DNA from: Chromobacterium phragmitis | Lineage (GTDB): Bacteria > Pseudomonadota > Gammaproteobacteria > Burkholderiales > Chromobacteriaceae | Length of the DNA: 64,000 nucleotides | Assembly: GCF_003325475.1 (NCBI RefSeq) | Contig: NZ_CP029495.1 | Location: 1,674,001 to 1,738,000 of the forward strand | Direction of reading: 5' to 3' | Part shown: positions 32,324 to 42,452 of the stretch, in pieces | Layout of the letters: each line of letters opens with the position of its first letter | Position numbering within the stretch: position 1 is the stretch's first letter | Program-made: the position numbers and the translations under genes | The notes under the pieces: model-generated | The model's database searches: none | What the model saw: the letters and a program-made list of their open reading frames with translations, nothing else | Told to the model about the DNA's origin: nothing

Positions 32324-33265
32324 ATGCATGTCTCCTCCCTGGCCCCGGCGCAAGGCCTGGCCTCCCTGTCTCGCCGCGACGACTCTGCGGCGGCCTCCGC
32401 GTTGGCCGCCCGGCTCAGCGGGCTGGGCAATGTGCCGCTGGACCCGCCCGGTTTTCCCGCCGCGACGGTCAGCCGCCATGGCGGCGGCCTGTTCGACCGC
32501 ATGCGCATGCTGCTGGCCAACCCTTTCGAGAAGACCTTGAACGCGCAGGGCGGCGCCGACCAGACCCTGATCTTCGACCAGAAACAGGCGGTGCTGACGC
32601 CCTGCCGCGCCGATTTGGCCAAGCTGGGCCTGACCGACATGAAAGAGGGCGTGTGCAACGGCTTGTCCTACACCTGGGCCGAAGAACAGCTGAAAACCGG
32701 CAACGGCGCGAACATGCTGCAATGGATAGGACAGGTGGCCGCCAGCGACAGCTTGGTCCATGGCCTTCGCGGCCAAGCCGCGCCGTCTCCGCACAGCCAG
32801 GCGCGCATTCCGTTGCTCAACCAGTTGAAGAAGATGCAGGACTTCCAGTTCAGCCAGTTCGCCAACACGGGCAGCGCCAAGCAGGACATGCGCAACTATC
32901 TGCAAGCGGTCCAAGATTGGAGCAGCCAGCGCGGCGTGACTGCCGGCGTGGACATCCTCAACCCCGGCGCGATGCCGGCCGAGCGCCAGCTGTGCGCGCG
33001 CCTGCCCGCGCATGGCGACGGCGCGCTGGTGTTCCGCACCGCCGAGCACACGATGGCCCTGTCCAGCCGCGGCGGCGTCTACAGCTTCTTCGAACCCAAC
33101 TACGGCATGGCCAGCTTCCAGGACAAGAACCGCTTCGACGATTTCGTCGCCGCCTTCCTGCTGGCCGAAGGCCACAAGCCGCCGTTCATGCTGACCGAAA
33201 TGAAGCTCGATCCCGCCGCCGCGCCATCGCCGACGCGGATGGCCATGCTGGCCGAGATCGGCTGA
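32324..33265 (+). CDS. YopT/AvrPphB-type (C58) cysteine protease, probable effector
   Basis: A 313-aa protein with the C58 peptidase pattern. The nucleophile region is EGVCNGLSYTWAE with Cys111. The histidine region is EHTMALSSRGGVYSFFEPNYG with His242, and the residue 15 positions on, Asp in AvrPphB (His212/Asp227), is Glu257 here. Yersinia YopT (Cys139, His258, Asp274) cleaves prenylated Rho GTPases; AvrPphB cleaves a plant kinase. There is no Sec signal; the Ser/Ala-rich N-terminus (MHVSSLAPAQGLASLSRRDD) fits a type III secretion signal. No secretion genes or chaperone are adjacent, so it would be a scattered effector. The family call is strong; delivery and target are inferred. Confidence 0.78.
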   Translation: MHVSSLAPAQGLASLSRRDDSAAASALAARLSGLGNVPLDPPGFPAATVSRHGGGLFDRMRMLLANPFEKTLNAQGGADQTLIFDQKQAVLTPCRADLAKLGLTDMKEGVCNGLSYTWAEEQLKTGNGANMLQWIGQVAASDSLVHGLRGQAAPSPHSQARIPLLNQLKKMQDFQFSQFANTGSAKQDMRNYLQAVQDWSSQRGVTAGVDILNPGAMPAERQLCARLPAHGDGALVFRTAEHTMALSSRGGVYSFFEPNYGMASFQDKNRFDDFVAAFLLAEGHKPPFMLTEMKLDPAAAPSPTRMAMLAEIG

Positions 33266-33272
33266 GACCATG

Positions 33273-33295
33273 AAAAAGCCCGGCGCAGGCCGGGC
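33273..33295 (-). terminator. Rho-independent terminator after glpD
   Basis: On the minus strand, GCCCGGC / GCCGGGC (4-nt loop) followed by five T, 22 bp past the glpD stop. It lies directly after the convergent protease gene and may serve both. Confidence 0.85.
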
Positions 33296-33316
33296 TGGGA
33301 CAGGCAAACCAGGGCA

Positions 33317-34828
33317 TCAGGCGCTCAGCGCCTCTCGCGGCGGCTGCGCGCGCGCGGCCAGCCAGGCATCCACCACCTCGGCGGCATTGGCCGGCAGGTG
33401 CAGCTTCAGCTTGGAGCGCCGCCACAGGATGTCCTCGCTGCGGGTCGCCCACTCGGCGTCGGCCAGATAGGCCAGCTCGGCTTCATACAGGCCCGGCAGC
33501 ACCTCCTTGCCCAGGCCGTCCAGGTTGCCCGCCTTGCCGATCAGCTTGGCAACGCGGGTGCCGTAGGCGCGGGCCCAGCGCTCCGCCAACGCCTCCGGCA
33601 GCCACGGATGGCGCTGGCGCAGGCCTTGCAGGAAACGGCCGAAATCCGCGCCCGGCATGTCGCCGCCCGGCAACGGCGCGTCGGCGGTCCAGGTGGCTTT
33701 GCCGCAGCCCAGCAGCGGCGCCACCTTGTCCACCGCCTCCTCCGCCAGCTTGCGGAAGGTGGTGATCTTGCCGCCGAACACCGACAACAGCGGCGCGCCT
33801 TGCAGGTCCATTTCCAACGCGTAGTCGCGGGTGACGCTGGAGGCGTTGTCGGACGCGTCGTCCAGCAGCGGGCGCACGCCGGAATAGGTGGACAGCACGT
33901 CGTCCGGCGCGATCTGGCTGTGGAAATAGCGGTTGCTCATCTCGCACAGGTAGCGGATTTCGTCGCCGTCTATCGCCACCTCGTTCGGATCGCCCCGGTA
34001 TTCGACGTCGGTGGTGCCGATCAGCGTGAAGTCCTTCTCGTACGGAATGGCGAAGATGATGCGCTTGTCCGGGTTCTGGAAAATGTAGGCGAACGGGTGG
34101 TCGAAAATCTTCTTCACCACGATGTGGCTGCCCTTGACCAGGCGGATGGACTTGCTGGACGGCATCGCCAGCTTGTCCTCGATCAGGCTCTGCACCCAGG
34201 GGCCGGCGGCGTTGACCAGCGCGCGGGCGCGCACTTCGAAGCGGCTGCCATCCTCCCGTTCCAGCGTGGCCAGCCAATGTTCGCCATCGCGGCGGGCGGC
34301 GACGCAGGCGGTGCGGGTGTGGATGCGGGCGCCGTGCTCGGCCGCGTCCATCGCGTTGAGCACCACCAGCCGCGCGTCCTGCACCCAGCCGTCGGAATAG
34401 ACGAAGCCGCGCTTGAAGTCGGCCTTCAACGGACCGCCGGCCGGGTGGCGGGAGAAGCTGACGGTCTCCGAGCCGGGCAGCACTTCGCGGCGGGCCAGGT
34501 GGTCGTACAGGAATAGGCCGCAGCGGATCATCCACTCCGGACGCTGGTCCCGCGCGTGCGGCATCACGAAGCGCAGCGGCCAGATGATGTGCGGGGCGGC
34601 CTTCAGCAGCACCTCGCGCTCCTGCAGCGCCTTGCGCACCAGGCCGAACTCATAATATTCCAGGTAGCGCAGCCCGCCGTGGATCAGCTTGGTGCTGGCC
34701 GACGAGGTATGAGAAGCCAGGTCGTCCTTCTCGCACAGCAGCACCGACATGCCGCGCCCGGCGGCGTCGCGCGCGATGCCCGCGCCGTTGATGCCGCCGC
34801 CTATGATTACCAGATCGTAAATTTCCAC
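33317..34828 (-). CDS. glpD: Aerobic glycerol-3-phosphate dehydrogenase
   Basis: A 503-aa FAD enzyme oxidising sn-glycerol 3-phosphate to dihydroxyacetone phosphate with electrons to quinone, at the inner face of the membrane. The N-terminal FAD fold is YDLVIIGGGINGAGIARDAAGRG, followed by SSASTKLIHGGLRYLE and the substrate region GVRPLLDD. Length matches E. coli GlpD (501 aa). The start is GTG at 34828, with GAGG about 7 nt upstream, giving the normal VEIYDLVI N-terminus. Last gene of the glpK-glpF-glpT-glpD series, separated from glpT by a 170-bp gap with GlpR-like sites. Confidence 0.96.
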   Translation of the reverse strand: MEIYDLVIIGGGINGAGIARDAAGRGMSVLLCEKDDLASHTSSASTKLIHGGLRYLEYYEFGLVRKALQEREVLLKAAPHIIWPLRFVMPHARDQRPEWMIRCGLFLYDHLARREVLPGSETVSFSRHPAGGPLKADFKRGFVYSDGWVQDARLVVLNAMDAAEHGARIHTRTACVAARRDGEHWLATLEREDGSRFEVRARALVNAAGPWVQSLIEDKLAMPSSKSIRLVKGSHIVVKKIFDHPFAYIFQNPDKRIIFAIPYEKDFTLIGTTDVEYRGDPNEVAIDGDEIRYLCEMSNRYFHSQIAPDDVLSTYSGVRPLLDDASDNASSVTRDYALEMDLQGAPLLSVFGGKITTFRKLAEEAVDKVAPLLGCGKATWTADAPLPGGDMPGADFGRFLQGLRQRHPWLPEALAERWARAYGTRVAKLIGKAGNLDGLGKEVLPGLYEAELAYLADAEWATRSEDILWRRSKLKLHLPANAAEVVDAWLAARAQPPREALSA

Positions 34829-34887
34829 TACGCGCCTCGCTGAAGTCCGGACTGGTCTGGCCAGCCACACTACCCAGAATAATTAAA

Positions 34888-34919
34888 AACGAACTAAAAT
34901 TCAACATTAAATGTTCGTT
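34888..34919. promoter_or_regulatory. Candidate GlpR operator before glpD
   Basis: AACGAAC (34888-34894) and AATGTTCGTT (34910-34919) form an inverted pair in an AT-rich gap. The right half matches the E. coli GlpR half-site WATGTTCGWT exactly. The outward order of the halves differs from the classic operator, so the exact register is uncertain. Confidence 0.5.
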
Positions 34920-34998
34920 TTGGGTTTTATATTGATCGTTTTACGTGCGAAATCTGTCTGTTTGGCGGCCTGCCGCTTCCTGGCCGCCGCATACACAC

Positions 34999-36342
34999 TC
35001 AGGCCGCGGCCAACTTGTCCTGCCGATGGCCATGCCAGGTGGTCAGCCCCAGCAGCACGATGGCGGCGACGCAGGAACCGATCAGCAGCGCGAAGCCGCC
35101 GTCCCAGCCGAAATGGTCGACGGTGTAGCCGACCGCCGCGTTGGCGGCCACCGAGCCGCCCAGATAGCCGAACAGGCCGGTGAAGCCGGCGGCGGTGCCG
35201 GCGGCCTTCTTCGGCGCCAGCTCCAGCGCGTGCAGGCCCACCAGCATCACCGGGCCGTAGATCAGGAAGCCGATGGCGATCAGCGCCAGCATGTCCACGG
35301 TGGGGTTGCCGGCCGGGTTCAGCCAGTAGACGACGGTGGCCAGGGTCACCAGCGCCATGAAGAACACGCCGGTGGCGCCGCGATTGCCGCGGAACAGCTT
35401 GTCCGACATCCAGCCGCACAGCAGCGTGCCGGGGATGCCGGCCCATTCGTACAGGAAGTAGGCCCACGACGACTTGTCGACCGAGAAGTGCTTGACCTCC
35501 TTCAGATAGGTCGGCGCCCAGTCCAGCACGCCGTAGCGCAGCAGGTAGATGAAGACATTGGCCAGCGCGATGTACCACAGCAGCTTGTTGGGCAGGATGT
35601 ACTTGCGGAAGATCTCGCGCGCGGTCAGCTCCTGCTCATGCTGGTCGCTGTAGTCTTCCGGGTAGTCGTTCCGGTAGGCCTCCACCGGCGGCAGGCCGCA
35701 AGACTGCGGCGTGTCGCGCATGGTCAGCCAGGCGAAGACGGCGACGCCGATCGCGGCGGCGGCCGGCACGTAGAAGGCGGCGCGCCAGTCGTTGAACCAG
35801 CCCATGCCCAGGATGAACAGCGGACCGATCAGGCCGCCGCCGACGTTGTGCGCGCAGTTCCAGATCGACACCACGCCGCCGCGCTCCTTCTGCGACCACC
35901 AATGCACCATGGTGCGGCCGCAGGCCGGCCAGCCCATGCCCTGGAACCAGCCGTTGAGAAACAGCAGCACGAACATCACCGCCACGCTGGACGTGGCCCA
36001 GGGAACAAAGCCCATCAGCAGGAACACGGCGGCGGACAACACCAGGCCGGCGCACAGGAACACGCGGGGATTGGAACGGTCGGACACCGCGCCCATCAGG
36101 AACTTGGACAGGCCGTAGGCGATGGCGACGCCGGACATGGCGAAACCGAGATCGCCGCGCGAGAAGCCCTGCTCCACCAGGTAGGGCATGGCCAGCGAGA
36201 AATTCTTGCGGACCAGGTAGTAGCCGGCGTAGCCGATGAAGATGCCGAGGAAGATCTGCCAGCGCAGCCGGCGATAGAGGGCGTGCTGCTGCTCGCCGGG
36301 CAGCGGGGGGAGATGTGGCGCGGGTTTGAACAGGCTGATCAT
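34999..36342 (-). CDS. glpT: Glycerol-3-phosphate transporter (antiporter)
   Basis: A 447-aa MFS protein with 12 predicted TM helices, exchanging glycerol 3-phosphate for phosphate. The organophosphate:Pi antiporter pattern is present: GYAGYYLVRKNFSLAMPYL carries the first substrate Arg, and YLLRYGVLDWAPTYL the second (E. coli Arg45 and Arg269). NGWFQGMGWPACGRTMVHWW is the family signature. Length matches GlpT (452 aa). Lies between glpF and glpD in the same direction. Confidence 0.95.
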   Translation of the reverse strand: MISLFKPAPHLPPLPGEQQHALYRRLRWQIFLGIFIGYAGYYLVRKNFSLAMPYLVEQGFSRGDLGFAMSGVAIAYGLSKFLMGAVSDRSNPRVFLCAGLVLSAAVFLLMGFVPWATSSVAVMFVLLFLNGWFQGMGWPACGRTMVHWWSQKERGGVVSIWNCAHNVGGGLIGPLFILGMGWFNDWRAAFYVPAAAAIGVAVFAWLTMRDTPQSCGLPPVEAYRNDYPEDYSDQHEQELTAREIFRKYILPNKLLWYIALANVFIYLLRYGVLDWAPTYLKEVKHFSVDKSSWAYFLYEWAGIPGTLLCGWMSDKLFRGNRGATGVFFMALVTLATVVYWLNPAGNPTVDMLALIAIGFLIYGPVMLVGLHALELAPKKAAGTAAGFTGLFGYLGGSVAANAAVGYTVDHFGWDGGFALLIGSCVAAIVLLGLTTWHGHRQDKLAAA

Positions 36343-36489
36343 TTACTTCTTTCCGAGTTGTGGTGCGGACAACCGCCATCCGCCGGCTCGGGCGAAACCA
36401 TAAGGCGTCGCCCAGGGGGCGGATCGCTCCGGCGGGCCGCGCGCTCTGTCGGCGGCGGTTCCGCTTGGGCCAGTCTTGCGCTGGCTTGT

Positions 36490-36519
36490 GAAAACGCCGC
36501 CGTGCGGACACGGCGGCGT
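36490..36519 (-). terminator. Rho-independent terminator after glpF
   Basis: On the minus strand, a perfect 11-bp stem (ACGCCGCCGTG/CACGGCGGCGT, 4-nt loop) followed by TTTTC, 17 bp past the glpF stop. It implies that glpT has its own promoter or relies on read-through. Confidence 0.8.
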
Positions 36520-36535
36520 CGAAACAACTAGAACA

Positions 36536-37243
36536 TCAAAGCGGCAGCGTGAAAGCCAGCGCCGCCAGCGCGCCGCCGATCAGCGAGCCGACCACCGGCA
36601 CCCAGGCGTAGCCCCAGTCGCTGTCGCGCTTGCCGGGAATGGGCAGGATGGCGTGCATGATGCGCGGCGCCAGATCGCGCGCCGGGCTCATCGCGTAGCC
36701 GGTGGTGCCGCCCAGCGACACACCGATGCCCAGCACCAGCAGGGCCACCGGCAGCGCGTCGATCGCGCCCAGCGACATCTTGGGGGCCACCATCGACAGG
36801 ATGGCGAACACCAGCACGAAGGTGGCGACGATCTCGGACACCAGATTGCCCGGCAGGCTGCGGATGGCCGGGCCGGTGCAGAAAGTGGCCAGCTTGGTGT
36901 CGGCGCAATCGGTGGTTTCATAGTGCTTGCGATAGATCAGCCACATCAGGCCGGCGCCGGCCATGCCGCCCAGCATCTGCGCGGCGACATAGCCCGGCAC
37001 CTTGTCCCACGGGAATTTGCCGGCCACCGCCAACGCCACCGAAACCGCCGGATTCAGGTGGGCCCCGCTGATCGCCGCCACACTGAATACGCCGACGAAC
37101 ACCGCCATCGCCCAGCCGAAGGCCACCACGATCAGGCCGCTGTTATGGCCCTTGGTGTTTTTCAGCAATACGTTGGCCACCACGCCGTTGCCCAGCAGCA
37201 CCAGCAAGGCGGTGCCGATGAATTCGCCCATCAAAGGATTCAT
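36536..37243 (-). CDS. glpF: Glycerol uptake facilitator (aquaglyceroporin)
   Basis: A 235-aa MIP channel with six TM helices and two half-helices. The first pore motif is NPA (HLNPAVS, Asn64). The second, canonically NPARD, reads SPARD (Ser187), a replacement of the pore asparagine, though the following Arg190 of the selectivity filter is kept. Shorter than E. coli GlpF (281 aa), mainly at the ends. Between glpK and glpT in the same direction, with a terminator just downstream. Function as glycerol facilitator is supported by context. Confidence 0.92.
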   Translation of the reverse strand: MNPLMGEFIGTALLVLLGNGVVANVLLKNTKGHNSGLIVVAFGWAMAVFVGVFSVAAISGAHLNPAVSVALAVAGKFPWDKVPGYVAAQMLGGMAGAGLMWLIYRKHYETTDCADTKLATFCTGPAIRSLPGNLVSEIVATFVLVFAILSMVAPKMSLGAIDALPVALLVLGIGVSLGGTTGYAMSPARDLAPRIMHAILPIPGKRDSDWGYAWVPVVGSLIGGALAALAFTLPL

Positions 37244-37351
37244 GATTGTCTCTTTCCAACTTTATCTTGAGTTGCCCGCCGCTTGGCGCTGCGGGTCATG
37301 CCGTCATCGCCCGGGCACGGCCGGCAGCGAGTTGCGCCGGCCCGCGCGCCG

Positions 37352-38854
<1,503 letters not shown>

Positions 38855-38916
38855 GACTTTCTCCTGTTTGCCGGTAAGGCGGCATGATGGACATGCCTGG
38901 GTATCGACGTTGCGCG

Positions 38917-38950
38917 AATGTTTGTTTTTTTGCTTATGACGTTCGTTTTA
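38917..38950. promoter_or_regulatory. Candidate GlpR sites upstream of glpK
   Basis: AATGTTTGTT (38917-38926, one mismatch to WATGTTCGWT) and GACGTTCGTT (38938-38947, two mismatches) lie 63-96 bp upstream of the glpK start in an AT-rich stretch. Confidence 0.4.
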
Positions 38951-39261
38951 TTTGCGGACAATTCTAGGCCTGATCAGAACCTTGTCAATCTTCCGGTAAA
39001 AAAAAATACATTTTCCGCGCCGCAACCAAACATCACCCCTATTCTGAAACCATTAAATTCCTTTGATATCAACATGATGAAAACTGTAATGCCGCGCTAC
39101 ATTTTCGCACCGCCCTGCGCCATCCAGGCGAAACCGGGAAAAATATCGCGGTGGACTGCCAGCCAATGCAATAACGGCAAGGCATGATGATGAATGGAAG
39201 GTAAAAAACGCCGATTCCGCAGCGCAGCAAGCCTTTTCATGCGTTACATGGCGATGTGGAC

Positions 39262-39300
39262 AAACGAAAAAATAAGAAAATAATCGAACATAAAAACGAA
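39262..39300. promoter_or_regulatory. Candidate GlpR-like half-sites upstream of pyk
   Basis: ATCGAACATA (39283-39292) matches the reverse GlpR half-site AWCGAACATW exactly, flanked by AAACGAA at 39262-39268 and 39294-39300. It lies about 300 bp before pyk and 400 bp before glpK, so which gene it serves is unclear. Confidence 0.35.
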
Positions 39301-39592
39301 AAACAATGCGCAGAACAATGTAGCGAAACGTTGTTTCGCCAACAAATGGCCGCCAATACGTAATCCTGCCGCTACAACGCAGTTATGGCAGCATTGACGC
39401 TGACGCCGGACCGCTTTTCCGCCGCGCCGAAAGCTTGGCGTTCGACCCAGCGCAAGAAAGCGAAAACGGCGATATGGCATCATCGCCGTCAGCGGGTAGG
39501 CGACGCGGCCCGCGATGCCTCCGCCGCCGGCAAGAGAAAGCCACACGCAAGGGTTCCAAGATCATCGGCCGCATGGGCCGCAAAGGACTGTC

Positions 39593-40999
39593 ATGCTACG
39601 CAATACCAAAATACTCGCCACGCTCGGCCCCTCCTCCAGCTCCCCGGAAAAAATCCTGGAACTGGCCCGCTCCGGGGTCAACATCTTCCGGCTCAACATG
39701 AGCCATGGCAGCCATGACGACCACCGCGCCCGCCTGGCCGCCATCCGCGCCGCCGAAAAAGCGCTGGACCGGCCGATCGGCGTGCTGGTGGACCTGCAGG
39801 GCCCCAAGCTGCGCATCGGCAAGTTTCCGCAGCCGGCCACGGTGAAAACCGGCGACCGCTACGAATTCACGCTGGACGAGACCGACGGCGGCGCCGAGCG
39901 CGCCACCCTGCCGCACCCGGAAGCATTCGAGGCGCTGGAGCCCGGCCACCGCATCCTGGTGAACGACGGCAAGCTGGCGTTCGAGGTGACGGAAATGCAT
40001 CCGCGCCGCATCGTCACCCGCGTCGCCGTCGGCGGCGAGTTGTCCAGCAACAAGGGCTTCAACTTGCCGCACACCGTGCTGCCGCTGTCGGCCATCACCG
40101 ACAAGGACCGCAAGGACGCCGAGTTCGCCCTGGCCGAAGGGGCCGACTGGGTGGCGATGTCCTTCGTCCAGACCGCGGCCGACGTCAAAGAGCTGCGCGG
40201 CATCGTCGGCAAGCGCGCCGGCATCGTCGCCAAGATCGAGAAGCCGTCCGCGGTGGAGGATCTGGAAGCCATCGCCGAGCTGGCCGACGGCGTGATGGTG
40301 GCCCGCGGCGACCTGGGGGTGGAGTTGCCGCCGGAAGACGTGCCGGTGGTGCAGCGCCGCATCGTCCACCACTGCCGCCACTTGGGCCGCCCGGTGATCG
40401 TGGCTACCCAAATGCTGGAATCGATGATCACCGCGCCGACGCCGACCCGTGCCGAAGCCAATGACGTGGCCACCGCGGTCTACGAGGGCGCGGACGCGGT
40501 GATGCTGTCGGCCGAAACCGCCGCCGGCCAATATCCCGTGGAAGCGGTGCAGATCATGGACCGCATCATCCGCCGCGTCGAAGGCGCGCCCGATTACCGC
40601 AAGGTGATGGCGCTGGACTATAGCGCCGCCGACGAGCCGGATCGCACTGACGCCATCGCCGCCTGCGTGCGCAAGGTCAGCACGCTGCTGCCGGTCACAG
40701 TGGCGGTTGCCTTCACCACCAGCGGCGCCTCCTGCCTGTCGCTGGCGCGCGAGCGCCCGTCCACTCCCATCCTGGGCATTTCGCCCAGGCTGGAAACCGC
40801 CCGCCGGCTGACCCTGGTATGGGGCGTGGTGGCCTGGCATGGCCCTGACGCGGAAAACCTGGAAGACATGGTGGTGAAGACCACCTTCAGCGCCACCAAG
40901 CTGGGCCTGGCCGAGCAAGGCAAGCCGATGGTGATCATCGCCGGCGTGCCCTTCGGCACCCCCGGCTCCACCAATCTTTTGCGCATCGTCTACCCGTAA
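39593..40999 (+). CDS. pyk: Pyruvate kinase
   Basis: A 468-aa glycolytic enzyme converting phosphoenolpyruvate and ADP to pyruvate and ATP. Motifs in order are KILATLGPSSSSPEKI, NIFRLNMSHGSHDDH, DLQGPKLRIG, the active-site IVAKIEKPSAVEDLE, MVARGDLGVELP and VATQMLESM. The C-terminal allosteric domain is complete. Length fits the type II (PykA-like) forms. The start MLRNTKILATLGP is where the family starts. It is divergent from glpK, and a bidirectional terminator follows. Confidence 0.96.
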   Translation: MLRNTKILATLGPSSSSPEKILELARSGVNIFRLNMSHGSHDDHRARLAAIRAAEKALDRPIGVLVDLQGPKLRIGKFPQPATVKTGDRYEFTLDETDGGAERATLPHPEAFEALEPGHRILVNDGKLAFEVTEMHPRRIVTRVAVGGELSSNKGFNLPHTVLPLSAITDKDRKDAEFALAEGADWVAMSFVQTAADVKELRGIVGKRAGIVAKIEKPSAVEDLEAIAELADGVMVARGDLGVELPPEDVPVVQRRIVHHCRHLGRPVIVATQMLESMITAPTPTRAEANDVATAVYEGADAVMLSAETAAGQYPVEAVQIMDRIIRRVEGAPDYRKVMALDYSAADEPDRTDAIAACVRKVSTLLPVTVAVAFTTSGASCLSLARERPSTPILGISPRLETARRLTLVWGVVAWHGPDAENLEDMVVKTTFSATKLGLAEQGKPMVIIAGVPFGTPGSTNLLRIVYP

Positions 41000-41020
41000 A
41001 CGCAGCCGGCGTCGCCACAA

Positions 41021-41047
41021 AAACGGAGCCTAAGGGTTCCGTTTTTT
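41021..41047 (+). terminator. Rho-independent terminator after pyk
   Basis: AACGGAGCC / GGGTTCCGTT (one G-T pair, 4-nt loop) followed by six T, with A residues on the 5' side, so usable in both directions. Confidence 0.85.
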
Positions 41048-41117
41048 CTTGTCCGCCAGCCTTCCCCCAGACAGGTACTATGCTGCAAGGGTGGCTTTTT
41101 TCCGGTACCTGAATCCC

Positions 41118-41876
41118 ATGCGGCAGACGTTTTTCCGTATCGCGCTGGCGCTTTGGCTGGCCATGGCCGGCAGTGGCGGCCAGGCAGGCGAGCCGCCGGG
41201 GCTGATCGTGGACTTCGACGACAGCAACCCGCCGATGATGTACGCCGGCAAGCAGGGCGCGTCCGGGCTGTACCCGGCGCTGGTGGCGAAAATCTGCGAA
41301 CGCGCCGGCATTGCCGTCACGCTGCGCGCCGGCTCCTGGCGAATGGCGCTGCAGGAGTTGCGCGAAGGCCGCGCCGCCGCAGGCGGCATCATCAAGACCG
41401 CCAGTCGGGAGAAGCTGTTCGACTTCAGCCATCCGCTGTACTACGAACGGGTGGTGATGGCCGCGCCCACGCATGCCCCTCCGTTCCGCAAGCTGGAAGA
41501 CCTGTACGGCAAGCGGGTGGGGGTGATGGCGGGCTGGAGCTATGGCGACGCCTTCGACCTGGCCAGGAAGGACGGCAAGTTCGCCGCCTTCGACGGCGAC
41601 AGCGACGAACAGAACCTGCGGCAGATGAAGCTGGGCAGGCTGGACGTGGTGCTGGGCATACGCGAGCCGCTGCTGCTGGCGCTGCGCAATGGCGGCTATT
41701 CCGGCTTCGCGCTGTCGAAGGAGGCACTGGTGACCAACCCCTCCTTCCTCGCCATCAGCAAGACTTCGCAACAGCAGGCCTTGCTGACCCGCTTCAATCT
41801 GGCGCTGGAGGAAATGCGCCGCGACGGCAGCTACGACAAGCTGGTTCGCGGCGTCTTCAACGCCCGCGACGAATGA
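41118..41876 (+). CDS. Periplasmic amino-acid-type solute-binding protein
   Basis: A 252-aa SBP_bac_3 family protein. The signal peptide is about residues 1-23 (MRQTFFRIALALWLAMAGSG...). The mature part opens GLIVDFDDSNPPMMYAGKQGASGLYPALVAKIC, the usual ligand-pocket start, then RSGSWRMALQEL-like and YYERVVMAAPTH segments. No permease or ATPase is adjacent, so it may be an orphan binding protein or feed a distant transporter; similar orphan proteins also act in signalling. The Shine-Dalgarno is weak. It ends 4 bp before the convergent SnoaL-like gene. Confidence 0.85.
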   Translation: MRQTFFRIALALWLAMAGSGGQAGEPPGLIVDFDDSNPPMMYAGKQGASGLYPALVAKICERAGIAVTLRAGSWRMALQELREGRAAAGGIIKTASREKLFDFSHPLYYERVVMAAPTHAPPFRKLEDLYGKRVGVMAGWSYGDAFDLARKDGKFAAFDGDSDEQNLRQMKLGRLDVVLGIREPLLLALRNGGYSGFALSKEALVTNPSFLAISKTSQQQALLTRFNLALEEMRRDGSYDKLVRGVFNARDE

Positions 41877-41879
41877 TCC

Positions 41880-42287
41880 TCAACCGCCGCGGATCTGGGC
41901 CAGCGCGCCGTACAAATCAGCGCAGCTCCAGTGTTCGGCGTACTTGCCGCCGCGCACCACCACGATGTCCATCGCGGAAATCGCGATGCGCTTGCCGCTG
42001 GCGGCCTGGCCGAAGAAGGCGCCGGTGTGGGTGGCTTCTATGGTCTTGCGCGTCACCACCTTGCCGTTTTCCTCGATCTGCTCGTGGATATGCACGCGGA
42101 TGTCGGACAGCGCCGAATGCAGCATGCCGGTGAAGAAGCCGGCGAAGCCGTCCGGCCCCGGCGATACGCCGGGCGGCGCCGAATGGTTGACGAAGTCGGG
42201 CGCCACCAGCTCGGCGAACGCCGCCATGTCTCCGTTTTCTATCACCTCGCGGTTGAAGCGTTGAATCACTGCCTTGCTGCTATCCAT
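41880..42287 (-). CDS. SnoaL-like ester cyclase family protein
   Basis: A 135-aa NTF2-fold protein. VIQRFNREVIENGDMAAFAELVAPDFVNHSAPPG and the later HEQIEENGKVVTRKTIEATHTG plus YAEHWSCADLYGALAQI match the SnoaL/ester-cyclase family (RFNxEVxExGD, the FVNH pocket, and the W of AEHW). The substrate is unknown. Confidence 0.87.
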   Translation of the reverse strand: MDSSKAVIQRFNREVIENGDMAAFAELVAPDFVNHSAPPGVSPGPDGFAGFFTGMLHSALSDIRVHIHEQIEENGKVVTRKTIEATHTGAFFGQAASGKRIAISAMDIVVVRGGKYAEHWSCADLYGALAQIRGG

Positions 42288-42452
42288 GAGATCGCCCTGG
42301 GTATTGGCGCCGGCACTCGTCCGGCGTCAGGTTGAATCGCCGGCCACCCGGCAATGACGTTGAATTAAACGACAAGCGCCAACTCATTTCAATAACATAA
42401 AAAAGACAGTGTTCAAGCTATTCGACATCATGGCGGCCCATCTCCGGGAAAG

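Larger units (their letters stand above)
38855..39592. other. Divergent intergenic region glpK-pyk, 738 bp
   Basis: AT-rich over about 38910-39380 and without a convincing gene. It carries GlpR-like half-sites near both ends, a single DnaA-like near-box (TGTGGACAA, 39256-39264) and a perfect dyad GCGAAAC-gtt-GTTTCGC (39323-39339) that could regulate pyk. Promoters for glpK (leftward) and pyk (rightward) must lie here. Confidence 0.45.

Noticed and set aside
34999..36511. Long opposite-strand open frames over glpT and many other GC-rich genes.
   Set aside because: They are codon-bias shadows: Arg/Pro/His-rich, without family motifs or ribosome-binding sites.
38918..39187. An 89-codon plus-strand frame between glpK and pyk.
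   Set aside because: It begins in the GlpR-like region, is AT-rich and low in typical codons, and has no Shine-Dalgarno.
39323..39339. The dyad GCGAAAC-gtt-GTTTCGC as a HexR site for pyk.
   Set aside because: It lacks the TGTARTNNNAYTACA pattern of HexR; only reported as an unassigned dyad.
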